From Arsenophonus nilaparvatae (GTDB lineage Bacteria; Pseudomonadota; Gammaproteobacteria; Enterobacterales; Enterobacteriaceae), in the NCBI RefSeq assembly GCF_000757905.1, contig NZ_JRLH01000005.1: a stretch of 64,000 bases of DNA. One strand, given 5' to 3'. Under the pieces are notes generated by a model, which saw nothing but the letters and a program-made list of their open reading frames with translations, ran no database searches and had not been told where the DNA came from. Each line of letters begins with the position of its first letter. The first letter of the stretch is position 1. A program made the position numbers and the translations under genes. Of this stretch, positions 46,225 through 56,506 are shown piece after piece.

Positions 46225-47814
46225 TTATGTTAAGGTAATATTCTGTTTAACATCATTTTTAGCCAGTTGCAGGGGAGTAATCAACACTTTTTTAAGGCGG
46301 TGGCTGGTGACTTCCAACGGTTCAAAAATCCAATTTTCAATTTTGATACGTTCACCTACCACAGGCATTCGTTGTAGATGCTCCATTAATAATCCGGCAA
46401 TCGTCTCATATTCACGTTTTTCATCAAGCGTAATTGGCACATACAGGATCAGATCCTCTAAAGGCATAAAGCCATTAGCAACCCAACGGCTATCCTCTAA
46501 TTGTTGAATATCATGACGAGAATCCACCTCTGCTTCGCTAATTGGCATATTACCGGCAATAGTTTCCATAATATCCGTTAGCGTAACAATTCCCTCGACA
46601 GAGCCAAATTCATCAACAATAAAGGCAAAATGGGTATGAGCTTTACGAAACTGCTCTAATGCCTGAAGTAGTGATAAGCCTTCAGGGAAAATTAGTGGCT
46701 GGGTAATTAAGGCATGTAGGTTAAGTTTTTGCTTTTTTAATTGTTGATTTAATATGTCGATAACGTGTATAACCCCGACTGGTTCATCGCTTATCGATTC
46801 ATCTGTAACAACAAGACGGGTATGTGGTGTTTTTTCTAGCAATGAAAGTAGCTTATCCACAGGCTTGTTGATATCAATGTATTCAACGTCATGGCGCGAA
46901 GTCATAATACTACTAACATTACGTTGAGCGAATCCTAATAAACGAACAATCATTTGTCGTTCTTGTGGATCAAAAATACCATTATTATCAGCGATTAAAT
47001 CAGAGGTGCGATGATCTAATTCAGCGCGTTCATGTTGACCATCTAAAACCCGCAATACTGCTTCAGCGGTTCTTTCCCGCAGTGATTTGGTGCCTTTTAA
47101 AAAACGGCGTCGATTAAATAATGCAAATTGGTTAAGTGATTCGATCATAATAGAGAAACCAATAGCAGCGTATAAGTAGCCTTTCGGTATCAAATAACCA
47201 AATCCTTCAGCAACTAAGCTAAAACCGATCATCAATAAGAAACTGAGACAGAGAATAACAATCGTTGGATGGGTATTAACGAACAGGGTTAATGGTCTAC
47301 TAGCGATAATCATTAAAATCATAGCAATAGTGACTGCGGCAATCATAATGCCAATATGTTCAACCATACCTACCGCAGTGATTACTGAATCAAGTGAAAA
47401 AATAGCATCTAATACAATAATTTGCGCGACAACAGCCCAAAATTTAGCCGTTTTTCGTTGCTTGCCAGATCGTTCATCTTTACCTTCTAATCGTTCATTA
47501 AGCTCCATAGTGGCTTTAAAAAGCAGAAACAGCCCGCCACCAAGCATCAGAATATCCCGCGCACTAAATGGGTGACCCCAAATATTAATGATAGGGTTGG
47601 TTAGTGAAACGAGTAAAGTGAGACTAAACAATAAGATGATGCGCATAAAGAGTGCGCAGGTTAAACCAGTTATTCTTGCTTTATTACGTAATTTAGCCGG
47701 TAATTTATCAGCTAAGATAGCGATAAAGACTAAATTATCAATGCCAAGCACGATTTCGAGTACGATAAGAGTAAGAAGCCCTGCCCACATCGTAGGATCA
47801 GCGATCCATTCCAT
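46225..47814 (-). CDS. yegH: TerC-CBS-CorC membrane protein YegH
   Basis: 529 residues. TerC-type membrane domain (1-230, with EIVLGIDNLVFIAILADKLP and VLDAIFSLDSVITAVGMV carrying the metal-binding acidic residues), two CBS repeats (about 300-420) and a CorC_HlyC domain (about 440-525). TerC proteins move manganese or other cations across the membrane; YegH is not experimentally defined. Same place relative to asmA as in E. coli. Confidence 0.94.
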   Translation of the reverse strand: MEWIADPTMWAGLLTLIVLEIVLGIDNLVFIAILADKLPAKLRNKARITGLTCALFMRIILLFSLTLLVSLTNPIINIWGHPFSARDILMLGGGLFLLFKATMELNERLEGKDERSGKQRKTAKFWAVVAQIIVLDAIFSLDSVITAVGMVEHIGIMIAAVTIAMILMIIASRPLTLFVNTHPTIVILCLSFLLMIGFSLVAEGFGYLIPKGYLYAAIGFSIMIESLNQFALFNRRRFLKGTKSLRERTAEAVLRVLDGQHERAELDHRTSDLIADNNGIFDPQERQMIVRLLGFAQRNVSSIMTSRHDVEYIDINKPVDKLLSLLEKTPHTRLVVTDESISDEPVGVIHVIDILNQQLKKQKLNLHALITQPLIFPEGLSLLQALEQFRKAHTHFAFIVDEFGSVEGIVTLTDIMETIAGNMPISEAEVDSRHDIQQLEDSRWVANGFMPLEDLILYVPITLDEKREYETIAGLLMEHLQRMPVVGERIKIENWIFEPLEVTSHRLKKVLITPLQLAKNDVKQNITLT

Positions 47815-48047
47815 AAAATTTATTTTACCTTCTAATATGACGGCTTATGCCAACCTTTAGAATAATGGGCACTTTGAACAAAAATTTCAATATAATAACG
47901 TTTTTTTAATCGTTTTTAGCCGAAATATCGTGTCCTTGGAGGCATGAAATCACTATCACCAAACTATAGAGTAAGTTAATATATCAATACGTAAAAATAT
48001 ATTTGCTCGTTAATTGTGGGTAATGAATTGTCAGACAGGAGTTTTTC

Positions 48048-49460
48048 ATGTCAAAACAACAAATTGGTGTAGTTGGTATGGCTGTTATGGGCCGTAATTT
48101 AGCGCTCAATATTGAAAGCCGAGGTTACTCTGTTTCGATTTTTAATCGTTCTAAAGAAAAAACCGATGAAGTGATCGCAGAAAATCCAGGTAGAAAATTA
48201 ATCCCCTGTCATACAATTGAAGAATTTGTTGATTCATTAGAAAAACCACGTCGTATTTTATTAATGGTAAAAGCGGGTGAAGCGACAGATAAAACCATCG
48301 CTTCCTTAACACCCTATCTGGATAAAGGTGATATCCTAATCGATGGTGGTAATACTTATTTTCAGGATACTATTCGACGTAATCGAGAACTTTCAGCACA
48401 AGGTTTTAACTTTATTGGAACCGGCGTTTCTGGTGGTGAAGAAGGTGCATTAAAAGGGCCTTCTATCATGCCTGGTGGACAGAAACAGGCTTATGATTTA
48501 GTGGCGCCTATCTTGCAACAAATTGCAGCTAAGGCCGATGGTGAGCCCTGTGTCAGCTATATTGGTCCCGATGGTGCAGGTCATTATGTAAAAATGGTGC
48601 ACAATGGCATCGAGTATGGTGATATGCAGCTTATTGCTGAAGTATATTCAATACTTAAAAACGCATTAAAATTAAATAATGAAGAATTAGCTGATATTTT
48701 TACTGAATGGAATAAAGGGGAATTAAGTAGTTATCTAATCGAAATTACGGCCGATATTTTTCGTAAAAAAGAAGACCAGACTGGTAATTATTTGATTGAT
48801 GTCATATTGGATGAAGCCGCTAATAAAGGAACTGGAAAATGGACCAGTCAAAGTGCTTTAGACTTGGGAGTACCTGTTACGCTTATTACTGAATCAGTAT
48901 TTGCGCGTTATCTCTCTTTTTTAAAAGAGCAGCGGGTGGCAGCAGCAAAAATCCTGACTGGACCGGCTGTTAATTCATTTAAAGGTGATAAGCAGGAATT
49001 TATTGAAAAAGTTCGTCGGGCACTTTATTTAGGTAAAATTGTTTCCTATGCACAGGGTTTTCAGCAATTAAAAGCAGCATCGGATGAATATCAATGGCAG
49101 CTAAATTATGGTGAAATTGCCAGGATTTTCCGCGCTGGTTGTATTATTCGGGCGCAATTTTTGCAAAAAATTACCGATGCCTATAGCCAAAACCCATCTT
49201 TAGCAAACTTAATGTTAGCGCCTTATTTTAAGAATATTACTGATGAATATCAGCAATCATTACGGGATATTGTCTGTTTTGGTATACAAAATGGTATTCC
49301 ATTACCTACGCTTACAGCAGCAATTTCTTATTATGATAGTTATCGCGCTGCTTTTTTACCGGCAAATTTAATTCAGGCACAACGTGATTATTTTGGCGCT
49401 CATACTTATAAGCGGATTGATAAAGAGGGTATCTTTCATACTGAATGGATAGAGAAATAG
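48048..49460 (+). CDS. gnd: 6-phosphogluconate dehydrogenase (decarboxylating)
   Basis: 470 residues (E. coli 468). NADP-binding VGMAVMGRNLALN at 9-21, substrate block GVSGGEEGALKGPSIMPGG, catalytic K and N in VKMVHNGIEYGDMQ, and the C-terminal tail that enters the partner subunit. Produces ribulose 5-phosphate and NADPH. RBS AGGAG. In E. coli gnd borders the O-antigen cluster; here accessory genes follow. Confidence 0.97.
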   Translation: MSKQQIGVVGMAVMGRNLALNIESRGYSVSIFNRSKEKTDEVIAENPGRKLIPCHTIEEFVDSLEKPRRILLMVKAGEATDKTIASLTPYLDKGDILIDGGNTYFQDTIRRNRELSAQGFNFIGTGVSGGEEGALKGPSIMPGGQKQAYDLVAPILQQIAAKADGEPCVSYIGPDGAGHYVKMVHNGIEYGDMQLIAEVYSILKNALKLNNEELADIFTEWNKGELSSYLIEITADIFRKKEDQTGNYLIDVILDEAANKGTGKWTSQSALDLGVPVTLITESVFARYLSFLKEQRVAAAKILTGPAVNSFKGDKQEFIEKVRRALYLGKIVSYAQGFQQLKAASDEYQWQLNYGEIARIFRAGCIIRAQFLQKITDAYSQNPSLANLMLAPYFKNITDEYQQSLRDIVCFGIQNGIPLPTLTAAISYYDSYRAAFLPANLIQAQRDYFGAHTYKRIDKEGIFHTEWIEK

Positions 49461-49490
49461 GTCTAGCTGAACTGATATAAAATCATATTG

Positions 49491-49528
49491 GATGGTCTTT
49501 ATCATTAACGATAAAGACCATCTTTCTT
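49491..49528 (+). terminator. Rho-independent terminator of gnd
   Basis: Thirteen-base perfect stem GATGGTCTTTATC / GATAAAGACCATC with loop ATTAAC, followed by TTTCTT, 30 bases past the gnd stop. Confidence 0.9.
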
Positions 49529-50093
49529 GGCTTTGGGTTAGCACAAATGGACATATTGATTTGCTGCTTTTTTTTGACTTTAATTTTATATCTATTCAAA
49601 AATAAATAGATTTACACATTATATTGTAATATAAAATATATTATTTTTTATAAAGTAATTCTGATTTTCAAATAAATCTATTGTTTTTTAATAAAACAAA
49701 TAAACTTATTTGTTATTTGACAAAATTAACCATAAATAATTATGATTAATTTGCTATATTATGAAAATAACTAAGACTAAAAGAAATAGAAATAGTTGAT
49801 CTTAGTGAATTAATGAATAAAATTTATTGTGATTTTTGTAATACAACTCACAGTTTTAACATATAAAAATAACTTATTCTTACAATAAAGAGATAAAAAT
49901 TAAAAGAATAAATTGGATAATTTAATAAACTTATAAATTAATATTTATTATTAAGCTTGATAAAAATAAATATAGTTACTAATCTATAAATTTATATAAT
50001 AAGTAGTTGTATGATTTGTTAGCGTGATTTTTTAATTTATAAGTTATTAATTATTTTTTGTGTAGATATATTTCACCAATTGGATAATACAAT
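49529..50093. other. Very AT-rich stretch upstream of the DASS transporter
   Basis: About 560 bases, almost entirely A and T, with no frame or structure that I can support. It marks the change from conserved backbone to accessory genes. Confidence 0.55.
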
Positions 50094-51566
50094 ATGGATA
50101 AATTGACCCCATTCAAACCTTTACCAACCATAATTGCTATTACAATCACTCTCATCATCTGGTTTATTATTCCTACTCCTGACGGTGTTGAGGTAAATGC
50201 TTGGCAATTATTTGCGCTTTTTATTGGGACTATAATAGCTATCATAGGTAAAGCCTTACCAATAGGTGCAATCTCCATTATCGCAATTGCATTAATTGCT
50301 ATTACGGGGGTAACTAATCCTAATAATCCGACGGAAGCCATTAATGATGCATTGAGCGGTTTTTCAAATCAACTTATTTGGTTGATAGGTATTTCAATAA
50401 TGATTTCTGTTAGTCTAAATAAGACCGGCTTAGGTGCCCGTATTGGTTATTATTTTATTTCTTTATTTGGCAAAAAGACCTTAGGCATCGCTTATTCATT
50501 GGCGATTGCAGAAACAATATTAGCACCAGTTACACCAAGTAATACTGCGCGGGGTGGTGGTATTATTCATCCTATAATGCGCTCAATTGCAAAGAGTTTC
50601 GGCTCTGATCCAGAATCAGGTAGCACACTCAAAATTGGCCGTTATCTTTCATTGGTTAATTTTAATATCAATCCAATTACATCTGCGATGTTTATTACGG
50701 CAACTGCCCCTAATCCATTGATTGTTAGTTTGATTATGGAAAATACCACACCTCTATTTGAGATAAGTTGGGGAATGTGGGCAATAGCCGCTTTTATACC
50801 AGGTATTATTTCGTTATTGATTATGCCATTAATTATCTATTGGATTTATCCACCTGAAATTAAAGTAACACCCGATGCACCAAATTTCGCGAAACAAAAA
50901 TTACACAAGTTAGGGCCTATTTCAGTAGCAGAAAAAATTACTTTAGCGGTATTTGCCATGCTTTTGCTGATGTGGGCTGGTGTGCCTGCGCTTATTTTTG
51001 GTAGCGCTTTTACTATTAACCCTACCGCTGCGGCATTTATCGGTCTTTCCGTTTTACTTTGTACCGGGGTATTAGCTTGGGATGATATTTTGAAAACCAA
51101 GGGGGCATGGGATACAATTACTTGGTTTGCTGCATTGGTCATGATGGCATCTTTTCTAAGTAAGCTTGGGTTGACTAATTGGTTTTCTCAAACAGTTGGA
51201 AACGCTATTGATCATCTGGGGATCGGCTGGATTGGTGGCATGTTGTTACTTGTTTTAATATATGTCTATTTCCATTACTTTTTTGCCAGCACCACAGCCC
51301 ATATTATGGCAATGTTTGCAGCATTTTTTACTGCTGGATTAGCATTGGGCGCGCCACCTATTTTGCTTGGTTTGATCCTGGCTTTCTCTTCATCATTAAT
51401 GATGTCGTTAACCCATTATGCTACAGGTACTGCGCCGATTATTTTTGGTTCTGGTTATACAACCTTAGCTGAATGGTGGAAAGTGGGGTTTATATTAAGT
51501 GTGGTTAATCTTTTAATTTGGTTAGTCATTGGAGGTTTATGGTGGAAGTTATTGGGCTATTGGTAA
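50094..51566 (+). CDS. DASS-family anion permease (CitT/TtdT/YbhI-like)
   Basis: 490 residues, about twelve hydrophobic helices. Both DASS substrate/sodium signatures are visible: TPSNTARGGGIIHPI near residue 149 and SLTHYATGTAPIIFG near residue 440. The closest E. coli relatives are antiporters for citrate, tartrate or succinate, plus YbhI of unknown substrate; I cannot choose between them. RBS is weak. Monocistronic and followed within 110 bases by an insertion sequence. No catabolic gene is next to it. Confidence 0.88.
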   Translation: MDKLTPFKPLPTIIAITITLIIWFIIPTPDGVEVNAWQLFALFIGTIIAIIGKALPIGAISIIAIALIAITGVTNPNNPTEAINDALSGFSNQLIWLIGISIMISVSLNKTGLGARIGYYFISLFGKKTLGIAYSLAIAETILAPVTPSNTARGGGIIHPIMRSIAKSFGSDPESGSTLKIGRYLSLVNFNINPITSAMFITATAPNPLIVSLIMENTTPLFEISWGMWAIAAFIPGIISLLIMPLIIYWIYPPEIKVTPDAPNFAKQKLHKLGPISVAEKITLAVFAMLLLMWAGVPALIFGSAFTINPTAAAFIGLSVLLCTGVLAWDDILKTKGAWDTITWFAALVMMASFLSKLGLTNWFSQTVGNAIDHLGIGWIGGMLLLVLIYVYFHYFFASTTAHIMAMFAAFFTAGLALGAPPILLGLILAFSSSLMMSLTHYATGTAPIIFGSGYTTLAEWWKVGFILSVVNLLIWLVIGGLWWKLLGYW

Positions 51567-51671
51567 GTTATAATTAACATATCTAAATTGCTGTACTATA
51601 TCCGTAAGTTAAATAGGGTTTAACATTTAATAAATACAATCTTGCTGTAAAAGTACCACTAAAATCTTCTA

Positions 51672-52919
51672 GGGCACCTCGAAAAACCTAACCAGAGTTT
51701 GATTTCGCAGATAAAATTATCGAAAACTGACCTATTGCCCTGACCACCATGCAGAAAAGAAACGCCATTAAGTATGACCTCCTTGCAGACCAGTATCACC
51801 TACAGACGATTGACCAGTTGGTCGACCCTCTGGTCAAGATCGAAACCTGTATAGACTTTGCGCATCTGGCAGCGGAAATCGACCATGTGGTACCACGCCC
51901 TGTCAGCAAAAAAGGAGGACGTCCACCATTTCCAACCGAGACCATGGTTCGCATTTTAGTTCTAAAGCGTATCTACAACCTGTCTGACGAGCAGATGGAG
52001 TACCAGCTTTTGGACAGAATGAGCTTCAAGCGTTTCTGTGGGTTGCTCCATGCCATCAATATACCTGACCGTACCACTGTGTGGACGTTCGAGAACAGGA
52101 TCGGTGAAGCTGGTGCTAAAGCCATTTTCGATGGTGTAACCTCACAGCTTTTGAAGAAAGGCTTTATAGCTCGGGGAGGCCAAATCATCGATGCCACCTT
52201 GGTACCTGCTCCGAAGCAGTCGTTCACGAAGGACGAAAAGGAGCAACTCAAGCAGGAAGCGATACCTGCTCATTGGAAACCAACCAAGCGGCGGCAAAAA
52301 GATTTAGACGCCACGTGGACTAAAAAACACGGTAAGAGCCATTATGGCTATAAGCTTTCTGTGAACATGGACAAGAAGTACAAGTTCATCAGAAAAATCG
52401 TCACCGATACGGCCAGCACTCACGACAGTCAGCATTTCGAGAGGGTCATCGACAAGGCCAACACCAACCGTAATATCTACGCCGACCGAGGCTATCCCTC
52501 TGCGGAACGGGAAGCTTGGCTCAAGGCAAACGGCTATAGGAGCCAGATTCAGCGTAAAGGCCATCGAAATAAACCGTTGTCCAAGACTCAGCAAGGGCGC
52601 AACCACCGGATTGCAAAGATTAGGGCACGGGTTGAACATGCATTCGCGGCGATGGAACAAATGGGTAGAAAACTGATCCGTACCATTGGGCAAGTGCGCG
52701 CTAATTTTGCCATGACGATGATGGCAGCATGTTACAACCTAAAGCGGTTGGCGTACTTCCAGCGTACCGGCATCTTAGCTTTTTAACGCCCAGAATGGAC
52801 AAAATGACACTGTCCATGGCAATGGACGGTAGGATTAGTAGCGGGGGGATCAAAAAACATCTAATTATTTAGAGACAAGCCGGAGAGCCATTGAAGATTT
52901 CGAGTTTTTCGAGGTGCCC
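51672..52919 (+). mobile_element. Complete IS5-family insertion sequence, 1248 bp
   Basis: Terminal inverted repeats GGGCACCTCGAAAAAC at 51672-51687 and its complement at 52904-52919. Flanked by a direct repeat TCTA (51668-51671 and 52920-52923; a following G extends the identity to five bases), matching the 4-base YTAR-type duplication of IS5 elements. The interior is visibly richer in GC than its surroundings, and the ORF is intact, so the insertion looks recent and from another genome. Confidence 0.93.
51749..52786 (+). CDS. IS5 family transposase
   Basis: 345 residues, DDE transposase. N-terminal DNA-binding region GGRPPFPTETMVRILVLKRIYNLSDEQ (about 56-82) and the IS5 DUF772/Tnp segments. 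Catalytic triad in IIDATLV, IYADRGY and RARVEHAFAAMEQ. No frameshift or stop, so it is likely active. Codon use is richer in C and G than the neighbours. Confidence 0.95.
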   Translation: MQKRNAIKYDLLADQYHLQTIDQLVDPLVKIETCIDFAHLAAEIDHVVPRPVSKKGGRPPFPTETMVRILVLKRIYNLSDEQMEYQLLDRMSFKRFCGLLHAINIPDRTTVWTFENRIGEAGAKAIFDGVTSQLLKKGFIARGGQIIDATLVPAPKQSFTKDEKEQLKQEAIPAHWKPTKRRQKDLDATWTKKHGKSHYGYKLSVNMDKKYKFIRKIVTDTASTHDSQHFERVIDKANTNRNIYADRGYPSAEREAWLKANGYRSQIQRKGHRNKPLSKTQQGRNHRIAKIRARVEHAFAAMEQMGRKLIRTIGQVRANFAMTMMAACYNLKRLAYFQRTGILAF

Positions 52920-52962
52920 TCTAGCTATTACATTCGCTTTATTTAAAAACAAGTGAGGAAAT

Positions 52963-53922
52963 ATGCAATTGCGTAGGTTAGGTTCAACTGGATTTGTTAT
53001 CCCACCACTTGTTTTTGGTGGTAACGTATTTGGTTGGACTATCAATGAAAAAGAGAGTTTTACCATCTTAGATGCTCTCTATGATAACTGTTTAGTTGCA
53101 ATTGATACGGCAGATGTTTATTCAAGTTGGGCAGCAGGTAATCGTGGAGGAGAATCTGAAACTATCATTGGAAATTGGCTAACTAAACATTCCATTGCCA
53201 GAGATAAATTAATTATTTTTACCAAAGTGGGCGCAGATTTAGGTTCGCCTAGTAAGCGTGGGCTTTCTGCTCGCTGGATTATAAACGCGGTTGAAGATTC
53301 ATTACGGCGTTTACAAACAGATTACATTGATCTCTATTTTTCTCATTGGCCTGACATCAATACACCTTATGAAGAGACGTTAAACGCTTATCAGAAGCTT
53401 TTAACAACAGGCAAAATTCGCGCTATAGGAGCTTCAAATTTGGATGCAAGGCAATTGAAAACAGCGTTAGATGTGGCGAATAGTCAGAATTTACCGCGAT
53501 ACCAGGTATTACAACCAGAATATAATATTTACGATCGCGCCGCTTTTGATGATAAGTTGAAGAAACTCTGTATCAAAGAAAATATTGGGGTTGTTACTTA
53601 CTATAGTTTGGCATCTGGTTTTTTAACCGGAAAATATCGTTGTCAAAGTGATTTAAATAGTAGTCTTAGAAAAAGTGATATCGATAAATATCTTAATCAA
53701 AGAGGTGAAAGAATTCTTAAGGCGTTGCAGGTAGTTGCTGATGCTCATCAAGCTACCTTAGCCGAAGTCGCCCTTGCATGGTTAATGGCTTTTAATGGGA
53801 TCACCGCACCGATTGCTAGTGCAACTACTGTTGCTCAGGTTGAAAGTTTTGTTAAAGCCATTAATTTAACATTGACCAAAGCGCAATTCGAATATATAGA
53901 TTATGAAAGTAAATTAAATTGA
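52963..53922 (+). CDS. Aldo/keto reductase
   Basis: 319 residues, RBS GAGGA. NADPH-dependent (beta/alpha)8 oxidoreductase. Catalytic tetrad visible: D and Y in IDTADVYSSW, K in IFTKVGAD and H in LYFSHWPD. EYNIYDRAAFDDKL and GVVTYYSLASGFLTGKY are typical of the YajO/YgaE-like subgroup. Substrate unknown. It begins 43 bases after the IS end, so the IS may supply or disturb its promoter. Confidence 0.9.
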   Translation: MQLRRLGSTGFVIPPLVFGGNVFGWTINEKESFTILDALYDNCLVAIDTADVYSSWAAGNRGGESETIIGNWLTKHSIARDKLIIFTKVGADLGSPSKRGLSARWIINAVEDSLRRLQTDYIDLYFSHWPDINTPYEETLNAYQKLLTTGKIRAIGASNLDARQLKTALDVANSQNLPRYQVLQPEYNIYDRAAFDDKLKKLCIKENIGVVTYYSLASGFLTGKYRCQSDLNSSLRKSDIDKYLNQRGERILKALQVVADAHQATLAEVALAWLMAFNGITAPIASATTVAQVESFVKAINLTLTKAQFEYIDYESKLN

Positions 53923-54022
53923 AAATTTTTTTTATATCTATAGATTAAAAATTTAGCTATAAAAATGGATGATTGTCTATCATCAAATGACGATTATCCA
54001 ATTTCACGGTTTATGCCATTTG

Positions 54023-55027
54023 CTATTTATATAAAACTTTAATAACAAAATAATAGAGATAATTCAATAGCCATTGAATATATTTTTTCTTATTAAACAT
54101 ATGCTTAGCTGCATATCGATATTGGTTGGAAGTTGATGCCGCAATAAGAGGGGTCGTTTTCCAAGGAGATTTTTCTTTTATTGTAATAAACAGATCTGTA
54201 CTGGGATATTCAGACCAATTATTCCATGGCTTGGTTGGGCCAATATAATGAATGAATTTTACATTATCAATGGTAAGGAATAATGTTCTATTTTTTAATT
54301 CATAATTAATACTAAATTGGGTATTAAATTTTTTCTCTAAAAATAAAACTTGATTTACCAGAGATATATTTAATGCATCCTGATCATAAAATATAAATTT
54401 TGCTTTTGTCTTATCATCAAGTAATACATTTATCGTCTTCTCAGTTACTTTATTTTTATACCACTTATCGGTATCGATCAGCATAACGCCAGAGTTAAAG
54501 TAGCCATTAGCTATTGCTGGTGTTGCTAGCATTTCAGCCCGTTTTTTCCATAGGTATTGGTCTCGGTCAGCGACAGCCGCAATAATATGATGGCTTAAAT
54601 TGATGGTGAATAATTCTGATATATCACTCGAATAAATAATGTCTGAATCTAAATATAATATTTTATTTATTTTTTGGTGAAAATAATTTGCAATGATAAA
54701 GCGAAAATAGATTGCATGAGACCACAATTTATTGGTTGGTAATTTTTTTAGCTGCAGAGTGTCGATAAGTAATATTGTTATTTTTGTATTATATATTTTT
54801 GTTAGTTCATCATATTTTTTCAGTTCATCTGCAGAAATCATATCAGTGAAGATATAAAAGTGGAAGGTATAATCTTTATTAAAATGTAGAATCGAACAGA
54901 TAGAGATCGCAGTACCAAGAGAGAAGTTCATATCTGCGCCGTAAGCAATATGAAACTGGCAATTTTTTACCTTAGCAGATGAGAATTCATAGCTTGTTAG
55001 TATCATCTCCTTACTATTGAAATACAT
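54023..55027 (-). CDS. Glycosyltransferase family 8, LPS core type (WaaO/WaaJ-like)
   Basis: 334 residues from ATG 55027 with AAGGA upstream. GT8 signatures: FHIAYGADMNF at the start, DXD motif D127-S-D129 in ILYLDSDII, and HYIGPTKPWNNW near the C-terminus that binds the nucleotide sugar. GT8 enzymes of this kind add glucose or galactose from UDP-sugar to the outer core of LPS at the inner membrane. C-terminal region is basic and aromatic, suiting membrane contact. Exact sugar and acceptor cannot be told. Confidence 0.88.
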   Translation of the reverse strand: MYFNSKEMILTSYEFSSAKVKNCQFHIAYGADMNFSLGTAISICSILHFNKDYTFHFYIFTDMISADELKKYDELTKIYNTKITILLIDTLQLKKLPTNKLWSHAIYFRFIIANYFHQKINKILYLDSDIIYSSDISELFTINLSHHIIAAVADRDQYLWKKRAEMLATPAIANGYFNSGVMLIDTDKWYKNKVTEKTINVLLDDKTKAKFIFYDQDALNISLVNQVLFLEKKFNTQFSINYELKNRTLFLTIDNVKFIHYIGPTKPWNNWSEYPSTDLFITIKEKSPWKTTPLIAASTSNQYRYAAKHMFNKKKYIQWLLNYLYYFVIKVLYK

Positions 55028-55625
55028 TAAGTTTCCTTTTGGCAAAGCTGGCATTAATTTTATCGTAAATTGTTACTGATTCTAGCGTTAGTGGAAAGAA
55101 AAAACCATTGCTATAACCATTATACTTTATAAAAATTGATTAATAATCATTATATTTTTTAGAAATGAAGAAAAATTTATATCTTATTGAAAATAAATAT
55201 AATATTTTTTAGTGATGAGATGTTTTAAAATGGTTTCTGATCTGTTGCTAATCAGTTTTTTTTCTTATGTTAAATTAAATCATTACTTGAAAATATAAGA
55301 TGAATTAGTTTCTGTTTTGATTTTTATGATAGATAAATATCATAATGGATAAATATAGTAATTAAATTAATATTATTTTTATGTTTATGTAATATATTTA
55401 ACTGATTAAATTAACTAATTATTTTTTACACAAGGTAAATAACAATTTATATTAAATTTCAACATAAAAAATTATTTTGTGTTTTTTTGGGCAATTATTA
55501 TGCTTATATTACAATAAATACTAGAATAAATGATATTATTCTGCTGATATAATAGATAGTAAAATAAAATTGATTAGTTATAATTTAGTTAACATATTAT
55601 TAAATATAAAGTTTTGGTGGCGTTA
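55028..55625. other. AT-rich divergent gap between LPS glycosyltransferase genes
   Basis: About 600 bases of very AT-rich DNA between the divergent GT8 and GT25 genes; no ORF, no hairpin of note. I looked for a JUMPstart (ops) element, GGCGGTAG-like, that often precedes LPS genes and did not find one. Confidence 0.55.
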
Positions 55626-56426
55626 ATGAGTAAATCTTGCCCTATTTTTATTGTTTCATTAAAAAAGGATACAGATAGAAGAAGACAAATTAGTAAAGCT
55701 TTGTCGTCACAAGCTTTACCTTTCACGATAGTTGATGCCATCGAAGGTGCTAAGTTAACTCAGGGTGACATGCCTTGGTTTGAATCCGCTAATTCAGGTA
55801 AGTTTGATGTGAAAGCAAGCGGAATGAATGAAATTGCTTGTAGTTTGAGCCATCAATCAATTTATCAACATATTGTAAAAAATGATATCGAATGGGCATT
55901 GATCCTAGAGGACGATGTTATCATTGATAAAAAATTATCCCCTCTAATCAAAGCGCTGGAACAGGGTAAAAGTAATTTATTAAAAAAAGATTATGTTTAT
56001 TTGCTAGGTGGTCAAGAAGGACTGAGTTCAAGAAAACGAATTTCGTTAAGTTTTTTTAATAAAGTAACCATCGCTAATGTGACCTTTCGTCTATTAACTT
56101 ATAGTCCGGATAAAATTTTTCGTGCCTGTTGTTACTTAATTCATCGTAACACCTGTAAAAGAATAATCACTGAATTTGAAAGACAATTTTTTGTTGCTGA
56201 TTCGTGGGGCCTGTTATATAAAAAACAGGCAATTAAAGGATATTATTTAGCCGAAATTATTAAGCATCCGATTGTTTCCGTTGAAAATAGCAATTTGGAG
56301 GCTGATAGAAGAAAGTATGTTATTAAAGAAAAAAGAAGAACGCGAGGCAATCTTGAGTCTGCTTTAGCTTATATTTTGCTACAAATAAGGCGTGTTTTAC
56401 GTAGTTTAATTTTTTGGCAAAAATAG
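55626..56426 (+). CDS. Glycosyltransferase family 25 (LOS/LPS biosynthesis)
   Basis: 266 residues from ATG 55626; earlier TTG/GTG codons are less likely. GT25 features: PIFIVSLKKDTDRR at the N-terminus, GEIACSLSH-type block (here NEIACSLSHQSIY) and acidic motif E95-D96-D97-V for metal binding, then AYLIHR-like CYLIHRNTCKRI. Homologs such as Haemophilus Lex2B/LpsA add galactose or glucose to lipooligosaccharide. Ends with a basic stretch and hydrophobic tail. Convergent with the RfaB-like gene. Confidence 0.9.
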   Translation: MSKSCPIFIVSLKKDTDRRRQISKALSSQALPFTIVDAIEGAKLTQGDMPWFESANSGKFDVKASGMNEIACSLSHQSIYQHIVKNDIEWALILEDDVIIDKKLSPLIKALEQGKSNLLKKDYVYLLGGQEGLSSRKRISLSFFNKVTIANVTFRLLTYSPDKIFRACCYLIHRNTCKRIITEFERQFFVADSWGLLYKKQAIKGYYLAEIIKHPIVSVENSNLEADRRKYVIKEKRRTRGNLESALAYILLQIRRVLRSLIFWQK

Positions 56427-56506
56427 GGTTTATGTCGTTTTGAGAGGTTGCCATCTAATATTGTTTTTGCACGGATTAATCATAATGATTAATCCGCTAA
56501 ATGCTA

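Noticed and set aside
53950..54000. GGATGATTGTC/GACGATTATCC hairpin after the aldo/keto reductase
   Set aside because: Two wobble pairs and no T-run; insufficient for a terminator call.
56472..56496. CGGATTAATCA/TGATTAATCCG palindrome between convergent GT25 and RfaB-like genes
   Set aside because: Strong symmetry but no T-run and a three-base loop; may be a weak stop or chance in AT-rich DNA.
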